In this document: positions 24,542 to 33,408 of the stretch, piece after piece
How the letters are laid out: each line of letters starts with the position of its first letter
How positions within the stretch are numbered: the first letter of the stretch is position 1
Assembly: GCA_018242525.1 (NCBI GenBank)
Contig: JAFEBS010000037.1
Coordinates: 1-52,317, forward strand
DNA length: 52,317 bases
Source: Planctomycetota bacterium
GTDB lineage: Bacteria > Planctomycetota > Planctomycetia > Planctomycetales > Planctomycetaceae
Direction: 5' to 3'
Position numbers and translations under genes: made by a program
The notes under the pieces: model-generated
What the model was told of the DNA's origin: nothing
Database searches by the model: none
What the model saw: the letters and a program-made list of their open reading frames with translations, nothing else

Positions 24542-26629
24542 ATGTCTCGACAATTCCGGATGCTGACGCCTTTCCTGTCCTTCCTGCTGGCGATTGCGGC
24601 AATGGCACCCATCGGGCAATCTGACGAGGGGATGTGGGCCTTTAATCATCTTCCTCGCCAGCAGTTGAAGGCTAAATATGACTTTGAGCCGACAGACGCC
24701 TGGGTCAACCATGTGATGAAGAGCGCGGTCCGGTTCAATTCGGGCGGGTCTGGTTCGTTCGTCTCGTCGACAGGGCTGGTCCTGACCAATCATCACGTCG
24801 GTGCGGACACCTTGCACAAGGTGAGTACGGCCGGAAATGACTATTACCGGCAGGGTTTCCGGGCCAGGACACAGGCAGATGAACCCAAGGCTCCGGACCT
24901 GGAACTGAATGTCCTGCAGTCGATCGAGGACGTGACGACCCGCGTCACCGCGGCCGTGAAACCCGAGATGACTCCGGCAGCCGCATTTGCGGCGCGGCAG
25001 GCGGTCATCGCCACGATCGAGCAGGAGTCGCTGCAGAAGACCGGTTTGCGCAGCGACGTGGTCACCTTGTACCAGGGAGGCCAATACCACCTGTACCGCT
25101 ACAAGAAATACACGGACATCCGACTGGTCTGGGCTCCCGAATTTGCCATCGCGTTCTTCGGAGGCGATCCGGACAACTTTGAATACCCGCGGTATGATCT
25201 GGATGTCTGCTTGTTCCGTGCGTATGAAAACGACCAGCCTGCGAAGATCGAGCACTTTTTGAAGTGGAGCAAGGCAGGGGCGGCGGACAACGAACTGGTC
25301 TTCGTCGCCGGGCATCCGGGACGGACGGACCGGTTGAATACGATGGCGGCCCTGAAATTCAACCGCGACATCCGACTCCCATACATCCTCGACTGGCTGC
25401 GTCGTGAGGAAATCATGCTGCAGCAGTACAGCCAGGATGGCGAGGAGTCGTATCGGATCGGCAAGGAAGACCTGTTTGGAGTCCAGAACAGCCGCAAGGC
25501 ACTATTGGGCCAGTTGGCCGGATTGCAAGATGCGGGAATCCTGGCACCGAAGGCGAAGGCCGAGGAGGCGCTGCGAGCACGTGTTGCTGCCGATCCCCGT
25601 TTGAAGGCGGAGTATGGTTCCGCCTGGCAGCGGATTGAGCAGGCGAAGCAGGTGCAGACAGAACTGCTCCAGGAATACTCCGTGCTGGAAACCCGGCAGG
25701 GGATTGGCGGAGCGTTGTTTTCCATCGCCCGGACGCTGGTCCGGCTGGCGGCCGAGAATGAGAAGCCCAACACGCAGCGGTTGCGCGAATTCAGCGATTC
25801 CGCCCGTTCCTCGCTGGTATTGCAACTGTATTCCTCCGCCCCAATCTATGACGACCTGGAACTGGCGAAACTGACCGACAGCCTGGGATATCTGACGGAA
25901 AAGCTCGGGGCCGACAGCCCCCTGGTCCAAGCGATCCTGGCCGGGAAGGGACCGGCTGCCCGCGCGGCAGATTTGATCGCGGGGACGAAGTTGAAAGCCG
26001 TTGCTGAGCGTGAACGCCTTGCCAAGGGGGGAACGGCCGCGATTGAATCGTCCACGGATCCGCTGATTCAACTGGCTCGATTACTGGATCCCGCCGCCCG
26101 CGCCATCCGGAAGAAGTACGAAGAACAAGTGGTGGAAGTTGAGCGTCAGGCGTACGGGCAGATCGCCCGGGTCTTGTTCGAGGTCGAAGGGCCGGACCGC
26201 TACCCTGATGCCACGTTTACGTTGAGGTTGTCGTTTGGGACGGTCAAGGGGTACCTGGAAAATGGTCAGAGGATTCCACCGTGGACCACCATGGGGGGAG
26301 CCTTCGACCATGCGGCACGGCACGGCAATCGCGATGCGTGGGTGCTGCCCGAATCGTGGCATCAACACCGCTCAAAGATCGCGGCCGCGACGCCGTACAA
26401 TTTCGTATCGACCTGCGACATTATCGGAGGCAATTCCGGCAGCCCCGTGATCAACCGCGCCGGTGAATTCGTGGGGATTATCTTCGACGGGAACGTTCAG
26501 TCGCTGATTGGTAACTTCGTTTACGACGAAACGCAGAACCGGGCGGTATCCGTTCACTCGTCATCAATTATCGAGGCCCTGACCAACATCTACGACGCGG
26601 CGGATCTGGCGCAGGAATTGGGAAAATGA
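24542..26629 (+). CDS. S46-family serine dipeptidyl peptidase (DPP7/DPP11-like)
   Basis: A 695-residue secreted exopeptidase that removes dipeptides from peptide N-termini in the periplasm or outside the cell. The signal peptide is MSRQFRMLTPFLSFLLAIAA with a cut near residue 26. The chymotrypsin-fold triad is visible: His in LVLTNHHVGADT, Asp in the DNFEYPRYDLDV block, and Ser in IIGGNSGSPVINRAGE. A helical regulatory domain lies between (about 300-560). FDGN follows the active serine; in DPP11 the equivalent position is Arg (acidic P1 specificity) and in DPP7 Gly (hydrophobic P1), so DPP7-like specificity is likely. The start at 24542 is chosen because the signal peptide begins there; the longer frame upstream runs back into the MdtC-like gene. 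Confidence 0.9.
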   Translation: MSRQFRMLTPFLSFLLAIAAMAPIGQSDEGMWAFNHLPRQQLKAKYDFEPTDAWVNHVMKSAVRFNSGGSGSFVSSTGLVLTNHHVGADTLHKVSTAGNDYYRQGFRARTQADEPKAPDLELNVLQSIEDVTTRVTAAVKPEMTPAAAFAARQAVIATIEQESLQKTGLRSDVVTLYQGGQYHLYRYKKYTDIRLVWAPEFAIAFFGGDPDNFEYPRYDLDVCLFRAYENDQPAKIEHFLKWSKAGAADNELVFVAGHPGRTDRLNTMAALKFNRDIRLPYILDWLRREEIMLQQYSQDGEESYRIGKEDLFGVQNSRKALLGQLAGLQDAGILAPKAKAEEALRARVAADPRLKAEYGSAWQRIEQAKQVQTELLQEYSVLETRQGIGGALFSIARTLVRLAAENEKPNTQRLREFSDSARSSLVLQLYSSAPIYDDLELAKLTDSLGYLTEKLGADSPLVQAILAGKGPAARAADLIAGTKLKAVAERERLAKGGTAAIESSTDPLIQLARLLDPAARAIRKKYEEQVVEVERQAYGQIARVLFEVEGPDRYPDATFTLRLSFGTVKGYLENGQRIPPWTTMGGAFDHAARHGNRDAWVLPESWHQHRSKIAAATPYNFVSTCDIIGGNSGSPVINRAGEFVGIIFDGNVQSLIGNFVYDETQNRAVSVHSSSIIEALTNIYDAADLAQELGK

Positions 26630-27317
26630 CGGTTGATCGCTGTTCCGTCCAACCGCCGCGGACAGTTTAATTCCAAGCTGCTATTGCCAGTGGTGCCAAA
26701 GTCGGTGCCGACAGCGAAGTTTCCGACCACGCCACCTTCCAGACAGGTCCAGTCTGTCCAACAGAGGCCGATTTGAGGAATGCCGGATTGCCTGAAGCGA
26801 AGTCCGCGCGTCTCGTATTGTTCGCTGGCGCTTCGGGCAAGTGTGCCAAGAGCTCACAACACTCGCCGGAGGCACCGACGAGGGATGTCCAGTTGGACCG
26901 ACAATCTCAAATCACGAGCGGCGGTCGAATTGGCGTGGTCGGAACTCCTGCGCAGGCATTGGAGACCTTCGGTCGGCCGTTTCGGCGCGGTCAGGAGACC
27001 TGCGCCGAACGTGAGGGTTGTCAGGCTTCTGCGGAATTGGTGGCTGCGAAGTGTGGGGAAATCAGGAGGAGTATGCAGGGTCCGCAGTCCGATACGCCGA
27101 TCTGATTTCACTGTGAAAACGGTGTCGAAGTACACCAGCAACGATCGATTCAATCGGAATCGACAGTTTTCCGATCAGGAATCGTGACTGCCAGTGAAAG
27201 AGAATGACGGAACTCGATTGATTTCTGCTCTATGCACGGTATTCTGGGATGAATAAGTGAATTTCGACATGGAGTCGGGGTTCGTGATACGGGTTTGACC
27301 AAGGAAGTCCGGTCACC
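26630..27317 (+). promoter_or_regulatory. Gap upstream of the BMC operon with a possible promoter
   Basis: 688 bases with no gene I can support; the short frames there have no start signals or domain patterns. TTGATT (27218-27223) and TATTCT (27240-27245), 16 bases apart, are a possible sigma-70-type promoter about 73 bases before the DeoR gene. AAGGAAG precedes the DeoR start. No clear operator repeat was found. Confidence 0.3.
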
Positions 27318-28121
27318 ATGCTACTCGATCAGCGCCGCGATTCAATCCTGCAAGTCATTGAAGAGCAGGGTTTTGCGTCTCTTCAGGAGCTTGTGAGTCG
27401 TCTGGGGGCCAGTGAATCCACAGTACGACGGGATTTGGAGTATCTTGACGGAATCGGTCAGATCCGCAGAACGCGCGGTGGTGCCGCTTATACCGGTGAG
27501 TCGATTACTCCCTTTGAGGAACGCCGCGCCAGCGCCATGCCGGAAAAGCAAAGGATCGGTCGGGTTGTGGCCGAACTGATTCCTCATGGTGCCACGATTC
27601 TGTTGGATGGTGGAACGACAACCTTGGAAGTGGCTCGGTGTCTGGCCGGGAAGACGCTGCAGGTGGTGACCAATTCACTGCCGATCGCGAACCTGCTGGC
27701 CCAGCAACCGAGCATCGAGTTGATATTGATTGGTGGTTACCTGTACCCGCGCACCGGGGTGGCGTTAGGCCCCCTCGCAGCAGCGGCACTGGCTGAGATG
27801 CATGTGCCACGGCTGATCATGGGGACCGGGGGAATCACTGAGAAAGGCCTGTTCAACAGCAACACGCTGCTGGTCGAATGCGAGCGGTTGATGTTGCAGG
27901 CGGCGGAAGAAGTTTGGGTGGTGGCTGACAGCAGCAAATTTGGTCGATCGGCACTCGCTTACCTGTGTGAGTTGTCGAAGGTCACGCGGATCATCGTTGA
28001 TGGGGGCCTGAGTGACCATTGGCGCGAGGTGATTCGTGCAGCCGGGATCGAGCTGACACTGGCAGACTCACCTGCGGGATTGGAAGCAGAAGCAACGCGG
28101 TTCGGGAAATCTCAGTTATGA
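27318..28121 (+). CDS. DeoR-family transcriptional regulator of the BMC operon
   Basis: A 267-residue sugar-responsive repressor. The N-terminal winged helix-turn-helix is RRDSILQVIEEQGFASLQEL, then LGASESTVRRDLEYLDG, the classical DeoR signature. The C-terminal DeoRC sensor domain holds ILLDGGTTTLEVARCL (phosphosugar loop), VTNSLPIANLL and a final VDGG. It is the first gene of the microcompartment operon and overlaps pduL by ATGA, so it is probably autoregulated and responds to a deoxysugar phosphate such as fuculose or rhamnulose 1-phosphate; the ligand is inferred. Confidence 0.88.
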   Translation: MLLDQRRDSILQVIEEQGFASLQELVSRLGASESTVRRDLEYLDGIGQIRRTRGGAAYTGESITPFEERRASAMPEKQRIGRVVAELIPHGATILLDGGTTTLEVARCLAGKTLQVVTNSLPIANLLAQQPSIELILIGGYLYPRTGVALGPLAAAALAEMHVPRLIMGTGGITEKGLFNSNTLLVECERLMLQAAEEVWVVADSSKFGRSALAYLCELSKVTRIIVDGGLSDHWREVIRAAGIELTLADSPAGLEAEATRFGKSQL

Positions 28122-28813
28122 GCGGCTTCAGTCGAAGTGACATCGAACGAGTGGTGCGGGCCGTGCTGGAGAAGCAGGTCGGATCCAGCCAGCTGGCACC
28201 CGTGGCACCCGCACGCAATCCGCTGGTGGTCAACATTTCCGCCCGCCACGTCCACCTGAGCCAGGAGCATGTGGAAGTGCTGTTCGGCAAGGGAGCTCAG
28301 CTGGAACCGATGAAATGGCTCTATCAGGACGGCTATTACGCAGCGAAACAGACCGTGATGGTGGTCGGTCCCCGCAAGCGGATGCTGCCCGAAGTGCGTG
28401 TGCTGGGTCCTGTCCGCCCGTCGCAGGTTGAACTCGCGTTCACCGATCTGGTTTCACTGGGAATCGACGCCCCGATCCGCATCAGTGGCGACCATCGTGA
28501 CACCCCCGGTTGCGTGCTGGTGGGCCCGGCGGGGGTCGTCGAATTGAAACAGGGTGTCATTCGCGCGATGCGGCATGTGCACATGGGCCCCGCCGACCTG
28601 GAGCAGTACGGCGTCAAGAACGGAGACCTGATGCATCTGCGTGTGGTGTCCGCGGGCTGCACAACGACACTGGAAGACGTGGCCGTACGTGCGGACGCAA
28701 AGGTGAAGCTGGAAGTACACCTGGATACCGACGAGGGGAATGCCATCAACCTGCCGGCGGCGACGTCGGTCGAACTGATCAAACCACACGCCTGCGCGTG
28801 TCAGACACACTAA
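28118..28813 (+). CDS. pduL: PduL-type phosphotransacylase of the microcompartment
   Basis: A 231-residue PduL phosphotransacylase, which converts acyl-CoA and phosphate to acyl-phosphate and recycles CoA inside the shell; lactyl-CoA is the likely substrate here. Zinc-binding histidines are in ARHVHLS (His44, His46), RHVHMGPADL (His153, His155) and HLDTDEGNA (His201), with a conserved Arg in the PVRPSQVE block. The first 20 residues (SDIERVVRAVLEKQ) form an amphipathic helix followed by a Pro/Ala linker, the usual encapsulation peptide. The start overlaps the DeoR stop. A hairpin repeat and 186 bases separate it from the first shell gene. Confidence 0.92.
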   Translation: MSGFSRSDIERVVRAVLEKQVGSSQLAPVAPARNPLVVNISARHVHLSQEHVEVLFGKGAQLEPMKWLYQDGYYAAKQTVMVVGPRKRMLPEVRVLGPVRPSQVELAFTDLVSLGIDAPIRISGDHRDTPGCVLVGPAGVVELKQGVIRAMRHVHMGPADLEQYGVKNGDLMHLRVVSAGCTTTLEDVAVRADAKVKLEVHLDTDEGNAINLPAATSVELIKPHACACQTH

Positions 28814-28816
28814 CCG

Positions 28817-28910
28817 CCCGTGGAAAAAAGGGACTGACCCTTTGGAGGGCACTGGATTCACATCGATCAAAGAGCATGCCCGGAGAGGGTCAGCCCCCTT
28901 TTTGCACGGG
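28817..28910. repeat. Long inverted repeat between pduL and the first shell gene
   Basis: The left arm (28817-28841: CCCGTG, GAAAAAAGGG, ACTGACCCT) and right arm (28886-28910: AGGGTCAG, CCCCCTTTTT, GCACGGG) pair over about 24 bases with few mismatches around a 44-base centre. It may be a mobile REP-like element and could form a strong mRNA hairpin inside the operon. The GGTCAG cores recall the cluster at 40932-41138. Confidence 0.7.
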
Positions 28911-28999
28911 CTGCCAGATAAGGCATCGCGGCTTGCCGACCGCGAGAATCGTTCATGAGGCAAATGCTGTTTCATTTTTTCACTGAGAGGGAACCTGCT

Positions 29000-29305
29000 A
29001 TGGCGAAGGCGATGGAAGCGTTGGGAATGTTGGAATGTAAAGGTCTGGTCTGCCTGATCGAAGGCGTCGATGCGATGCTGAAGTCGGCCAATGTCCAGAT
29101 GATCGGCTGGGACAAGGTCGGCAGCGGCCTGGTGACGGCGTTTGTTGTCGGTGACGTTGCCGCCGTGAAGGCCGCGATCGATGCCGGTGCCAGCGCTGCC
29201 AGCAAGATTGGTGAAGTCGTCAGCGTCCAGGTCATTCCTCGTCCCCACGAAGAACTGGCCGCCGTGCTGCCGAAGCCCAAGGGTAGCTCCGCGACCGTGT
29301 CGTAG
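29000..29305 (+). CDS. BMC-H hexameric shell protein
   Basis: A 101-residue single BMC-domain protein forming hexagonal shell tiles. It reads MAKAMEALGMLECKGLVCLI with the typical ALGMIE opening and an E-C/T-K-G helix start. GSGLVTAFVVGDVAAVKAAI is the pore and second-helix region, followed by DAGASAAS and the IPRPH end. GAGGGA lies about nine bases before the ATG at 29000; a longer reading has no ribosome site. It lies 32 bases before a second BMC-H gene. By position it matches one of the two BMC-H genes of the described planctomycete pvm locus. Confidence 0.93.
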   Translation: MAKAMEALGMLECKGLVCLIEGVDAMLKSANVQMIGWDKVGSGLVTAFVVGDVAAVKAAIDAGASAASKIGEVVSVQVIPRPHEELAAVLPKPKGSSATVS

Positions 29306-29337
29306 TTTTCGCCTCCTTGTGACGTGGGAACTCGGCC

Positions 29338-29841
29338 ATGGCCAAACGCGCAACCAGCAAGCCTCGACAAGCGGCTGCCAAGCCCGCCACGAAGCGCGCC
29401 ACGCGGACAACGACGACTCGAACTGCCTCGACCCGGGCGGCAACGCCCCGGTCCACACGAACGACCACCCGGCGGTCGGCGCTCGCCGCGCCTGCAGCCG
29501 CCCCCGCGGTTTCCGTCTTGGAAGCCGTTGTGCCTGTGATTCGCGAACCCATCAAGACTACTGAAAGATCTTCCATGAACGATGCTATTGGACTTCTGGA
29601 AACCAAGGGCCTGGTTGCGCAGATCGAAGCTGCCGACGCCATGCTCAAGGCGGCCAATGTGACGCTGGTCAAGCAGATTCAAATTGGCGGCGCCTACGTC
29701 ACAACCGTGATTCGGGGCGACGTCGGCTCGGTCCGTGCTGCGGTCGATGCCGGCTCCGCAGCCGCTTCGAAGATTGGCGAACTGGTCAGCGCTCACGTGA
29801 TCGCCCGGCCGGAAAAGACCCTGATGGAACAGTTCATCTGA
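29338..29841 (+). CDS. BMC-H shell protein with a long basic N-terminal extension
   Basis: A 167-residue reading. Residues 80-167 are a normal BMC-H domain (NDAIGLLETKGLVAQIEAAD, GGAYVTTVIRGDVGSVRAAV, HVIARPE). Residues 1-79 are an extension rich in Ala, Arg, Thr and Lys, with repeated TRTT/STRAAT-like strings and no hydrophobic core. Two starts are possible: ATG 29338, preceded by GTGGGA, and ATG 29575, preceded by GAAAG. The continuous open frame with coding-like character and the better ribosome site favour the long form, but both may be made. The extension could line the inner or outer face of the shell or bind nucleic acid or other shell tiles. Confidence 0.85.
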   Translation: MAKRATSKPRQAAAKPATKRATRTTTTRTASTRAATPRSTRTTTRRSALAAPAAAPAVSVLEAVVPVIREPIKTTERSSMNDAIGLLETKGLVAQIEAADAMLKAANVTLVKQIQIGGAYVTTVIRGDVGSVRAAVDAGSAAASKIGELVSAHVIARPEKTLMEQFI

Positions 29842-29995
29842 TACGTCTGGCGCGGTTGTGGTGCACCCGGCTCGGGTACGACCTGCTCGAATCGAGAATG
29901 TTGTCACGCGGGCCGCGTGCACCACGATCGCGCACGGCTGAACATCTGGACTACCCGCTGATTGATGACAGCGTTCCACAGAATGGAGTCTCATC

Positions 29996-31186
29996 ATGAA
30001 GGTTCTCGTCGCAAATCTGGGATCGACCAGTTTCAAGTACCGTCTGTTTGATCTTCCCGCGGAGACTCAACTGGCGCGCGGTAGCATTGACCGGATCGGT
30101 CAGGGCAACAGCGCCTGCTGCGTGGAGATCAGTGGACGTCGTGAAGAGTCGACTCAGAACATTGCCGACCACGCAGCGGCAGTACAGATCTGCCTCGATC
30201 ATCTCACGCATCCCGAATACGGGTGCGTGAAGTCGGTCAGCGAAGTGGCGGCGATTGGCTTCAAGGCGGTGTTTGCCGGGAACCTGAGCGGGGTTCGGAT
30301 TGTCGATGATGCATTGCTGGCGAAGATGGAGGACCTGTCCGACATCGCGCCGGCTCACAATCCCATGTACGCCAAAGCCATGCGGCAGTTGCGGGCGGTG
30401 TTTCCGCAGATTCCGCTGGTGGCCGCCCTGGAGACTGCATTCCACGATACGATTCCGCCGGAAAACAAGCTGTATGCCATTCCCCTGGAATGGTCCGAAG
30501 AGTACGAGATCAAGCGTTGGGGTTTCCATGGCGCCAGCCACCGGTATCTCAACACACGCATCGCTCAGTTACTGGGAAAAGACGACCTGCGGGTCATCAC
30601 ATGTCACCTGGGCGGAAGTAACTCGCTGTGTGCGGCACGGGCGGGCAAGTCGCAGGCGACAAGCATGGGAATGAGTCCCCAGACGGGACTGCTGCAGAAT
30701 AATCGCGTAGGTGACTTCGATCCGTTTGCGCTGCCGATCCTGTTGCGCAAGACGGGAAAGTCGCTCGCTCAGATCCTCGAAGATCTTTCGACCAAGGCAG
30801 GGTTGCTGGGAGTCAGCGGCCTGAGTCAGGATGCCCGGGATGTCGAAGAGGCGGCCGCGAAAGGTCACGTGCGGGCGCAACTCGCCTTGGACGTGTTCAT
30901 CGCTTCGATCCGTCAGTACCTGGGAGCCTATCTAACGGTCCTGGGCGGAGCGGATGCGATCGTATTCAGTGGTGGAATCGGCGAAAACAGCAAGATCATC
31001 CGCGCCGGTGTCTGTCGCAACATGGAGTGGGCGGGAATTGTCCTGGATGAAGCCAGGAACGACGCGTTGCCAAGAGGCGCCGAAAGCAGCCTCTCGGCAG
31101 CAAACAGCAAGACACAGATTTGGGTGGTTCCAACGAATGAAGAAATCGTCGTCGCGCGACAAACGGCGGAAGCAGTTAGCGGTTAG
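29996..31186 (+). CDS. ackA: Acetate kinase homologue of the microcompartment, with altered active site
   Basis: A 396-residue member of the acetate/propionate kinase family, which transfers phosphate from acyl-phosphate to ADP; lactyl-phosphate would be the substrate in this pathway. Conserved: Asn7 (LVANLGST), RWGFHGASH with His178, GMSPQTGLLQNNRVGDFDP with its Arg, FSGGIGENS, and TNEE near the end. Changed: the usual GHRVVHGG block reads GFKAVFAG, so the carboxylate-binding Arg (Arg91 in Methanosarcina numbering) is Lys90; the catalytic Asp (148) is Glu146 in LETAFH. The domain is full length, so it is not decayed. No encapsulation peptide is evident at either end. The stop lies in a small heptamer repeat. 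Confidence 0.88.
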   Translation: MKVLVANLGSTSFKYRLFDLPAETQLARGSIDRIGQGNSACCVEISGRREESTQNIADHAAAVQICLDHLTHPEYGCVKSVSEVAAIGFKAVFAGNLSGVRIVDDALLAKMEDLSDIAPAHNPMYAKAMRQLRAVFPQIPLVAALETAFHDTIPPENKLYAIPLEWSEEYEIKRWGFHGASHRYLNTRIAQLLGKDDLRVITCHLGGSNSLCAARAGKSQATSMGMSPQTGLLQNNRVGDFDPFALPILLRKTGKSLAQILEDLSTKAGLLGVSGLSQDARDVEEAAAKGHVRAQLALDVFIASIRQYLGAYLTVLGGADAIVFSGGIGENSKIIRAGVCRNMEWAGIVLDEARNDALPRGAESSLSAANSKTQIWVVPTNEEIVVARQTAEAVSG

Positions 31187-31195
31187 CGGTTAGCG
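31175..31195 (+). repeat. Three tandem GTTAGCG heptamers over the ackA stop
   Basis: GTTAGCG is repeated exactly three times and contains the TAG stop. Copy-number change would alter the last residues, but every frame soon meets TAG again. Confidence 0.8.
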
Positions 31196-31281
31196 ATTGG
31201 CAACGAAACACTGTGGAGAATTGAAGATTCCTTTTCAGTTCTCTGTCCTGTAGACCTCAGACCTTAGCCCTTGGCCAAAAC

Positions 31282-31605
31282 ATGTTCCTCGCTCGCGTCA
31301 CTGGAAGCGTCGTTTCGACCCAGAAGGTCGATGCCATGGTTGGGCAGAAGCTGCTGATCGTCGAGCCATTGCGCGTGAACGAAAAGGATCAGTCCGGTCT
31401 GGTTTCCACAGGGCGCACGTTCATCTGTGTCGATACTGTTGGCGCGGGTGAAGGTGAAGTCGTGATGATCGTGCAGGGGTCCAGTGCCCGTTTTACACCG
31501 CAAACCAAACCACTTCCGGTCGACTGTGCCATCATTGGCATCGTTGATTCCGTTCATCTTGGCCCGAAGTCGATCTTCAGTGCCAAGGATGCTCAAAGCC
31601 AGTAA
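31282..31605 (+). CDS. BMC-P pentameric shell vertex protein (first of three)
   Basis: A 107-residue EutN/CcmL-family protein that caps the vertices of the shell. It starts MFLARVTGSVVSTQKVDAMV with GQKLLIVEPL, has FICVDTVGAGEGEVVMIVQG in the middle (the GAG-GE-V motif of the family) and the C-terminal PVDCAIIGIVDSV strand. It is closest of the three to a canonical EutN/CcmL. It lies between the acetate kinase homologue and the aldehyde dehydrogenase. Confidence 0.92.
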   Translation: MFLARVTGSVVSTQKVDAMVGQKLLIVEPLRVNEKDQSGLVSTGRTFICVDTVGAGEGEVVMIVQGSSARFTPQTKPLPVDCAIIGIVDSVHLGPKSIFSAKDAQSQ

Positions 31606-31681
31606 ACATTGACCGGCTGCCGGATTCGGCGGCGGTTTCCATCAGTTTTCATCGCGATCCTGTTAGTTGAGACCCGACACC

Positions 31682-33100
31682 ATGCAAGCCAGTGCTGAAG
31701 CCATTCGTCAGGTTGTTCAAGAAGTTCTCGCTCAATTGGGCAAGGCTCCGAAGGCCTCCGCTGCTCCGCAGGACGGCGACTGGGGGGTGTTCCGGTCAGT
31801 GGATCAGGCGGTCGCCGCGGCGTCTGAGGGGTTCAAAAAGCTCAGCGAATCGCCGCTGGCGGCCCGCGCCCAGGCGATCGAATGTGTTCGCCAGATCTGC
31901 GATACGCAGGCCGAAGAACTGGGAGCCGCCGAATTCGCCGAAACGAAGATCGGGCGTCTGGATCACAAGATCGGCAAGCTGAAGATCATCAAGCTGGTCC
32001 CCGGCACTGAGTTCATGCGGACTGAAGCCGTCAGTGGCGACCATGGTTTGAGTGTCACCGAATATGCACCGTTCGGTGTCATCGGTGCCATCACCCCGGT
32101 TACTCACTCGCTTCCCACGCTGGCGGGGAATGTGATCAACATGGTTGCGGGCGGAAACACGCTGATCGTCAATCCGCATCCCAGCGGTGCTCGGATCGCC
32201 TGTGAAGGGGTTCGCCGGTTCAACCGGGCGATCTACAAGGCGACCGGTCTGGAAAACCTGATCACCATTATCGAAACCCCCACGCTGGATTCCGCGGCGG
32301 CGATCTTCGGGCATCGCGGCGTCAAGTTGCTGTGCGTCACCGGCGGGCCTGCCGTGGCTCGGGCCGCCATGGAGAGCCGCAAGAAGGCGATTGTCGCCGG
32401 ACCTGGAAATCCCCCTGTCGTGGTGGATGAAAGTGCCTGCCTGGAAAACACCGCTTCGTCGATCGTCAAGGGGGCCGCCTTCGACAACAACCTGCTGTGT
32501 ATTGGCGAGAAGGAAGTCTTCGCCGTCGAAGAGATCTTCGACCAGTTGATGGACACGATGCCTCGCCATGGTGCCTACCGGTTGAATGACCGGGAAATCG
32601 ACGCCCTGTCCAAACTGGCATTCACGCCACCAACCAAGCCCGGCGATCACTATCACCTGAACCGCGATCTGGTGGGACTGGATGCCTCGAAGCTGGCCGA
32701 GTTGATCGGCGTACGGGTTCCGGCCGGGACCGAACTGCTATACGGCGAAACCGACACCTCAAATCCGTTCGTTCCCGAAGAACAGATGATGCCGTTCGTC
32801 CCGTTCGTCCGCTGCAAGAACTTTGCACACGGCGTGGAACTGGCCCTGGAATTCGAGCACGGATTCCGCCACACCAGTCTGATTCACTCCCGCAACGTCC
32901 GCCACATGACCCGCATGGGCCGCGAAATGGACACCACGTTGTTCATCAAGAACGGACCGTGCATGGCGGGTCTGGGCCTGGGCGGGGAAGGATACTTGAG
33001 CTTCAGTATCGCAACGCCGACCGGGGAAGGGGTCACCAATCCGATGACATTCACCCGGCAGCGACGATGTGTGCTGGTGGATGATCTGCGGGTGATTTGA
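31682..33100 (+). CDS. CoA-acylating aldehyde dehydrogenase of the microcompartment (PduP/EutE-like)
   Basis: A 472-residue enzyme that oxidises an aldehyde (lactaldehyde in this pathway) with NAD+ and CoA to the acyl-CoA. The first 20 residues (MQASAEAIRQVVQEVLAQLG) are an amphipathic helix followed by a KAPKASAAP linker, a typical encapsulation peptide. The Rossmann and catalytic domains include YAPFGVIGAITPVTHSLPT, KLLCVTGGPAVARAAM, and the active-site Cys273 in FDNNLLCIGEKEV. ATG 31682 is used because it begins the peptide helix; a start five codons earlier adds nothing. Length is typical of PduP. It is followed by a BMC-P gene. Confidence 0.92.
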   Translation: MQASAEAIRQVVQEVLAQLGKAPKASAAPQDGDWGVFRSVDQAVAAASEGFKKLSESPLAARAQAIECVRQICDTQAEELGAAEFAETKIGRLDHKIGKLKIIKLVPGTEFMRTEAVSGDHGLSVTEYAPFGVIGAITPVTHSLPTLAGNVINMVAGGNTLIVNPHPSGARIACEGVRRFNRAIYKATGLENLITIIETPTLDSAAAIFGHRGVKLLCVTGGPAVARAAMESRKKAIVAGPGNPPVVVDESACLENTASSIVKGAAFDNNLLCIGEKEVFAVEEIFDQLMDTMPRHGAYRLNDREIDALSKLAFTPPTKPGDHYHLNRDLVGLDASKLAELIGVRVPAGTELLYGETDTSNPFVPEEQMMPFVPFVRCKNFAHGVELALEFEHGFRHTSLIHSRNVRHMTRMGREMDTTLFIKNGPCMAGLGLGGEGYLSFSIATPTGEGVTNPMTFTRQRRCVLVDDLRVI

Positions 33101-33153
33101 CGTGTAGATATCCAACGGATGAACGGGTGAGCGTCATCCTGCGGGGAGAGAAC

Positions 33154-33408
33154 ATGCAATTGGCCAGGGTTGTTGGACGGGCAACATCGACAGTGAAGCA
33201 TCCGACGCTGAAAGGCTGGCGGATGTTGTTGGTGCAACCGTTGACTCCAACGGGAGGAGCCGATGGGGCTCCTCAGTTGGTGATCGACAACCAGGGTGGC
33301 CGCAAGGGAGACACGGTCATTATCTCATCGGACGGTAAGACCGCCCGTGAAATGGTGGGATCGGAGAATACGCCAGCCCGCTGGTACGTGCTGGGGATTG
33401 TTGACTGA
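33154..33408 (+). CDS. BMC-P shell vertex protein (second of three)
   Basis: An 84-residue EutN/CcmL-family protein: MQLARVVGRATSTVKHPTLK, then GWRMLLVQPL, QLVIDNQGGRKGDTVIISSD and a C-terminal YVLGIVD strand. GGGGAGAG lies a few bases before the ATG. Its final TGA overlaps the next ATG by one base (TGATG), which couples translation to the RpiB-like gene. Confidence 0.92.
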   Translation: MQLARVVGRATSTVKHPTLKGWRMLLVQPLTPTGGADGAPQLVIDNQGGRKGDTVIISSDGKTAREMVGSENTPARWYVLGIVD

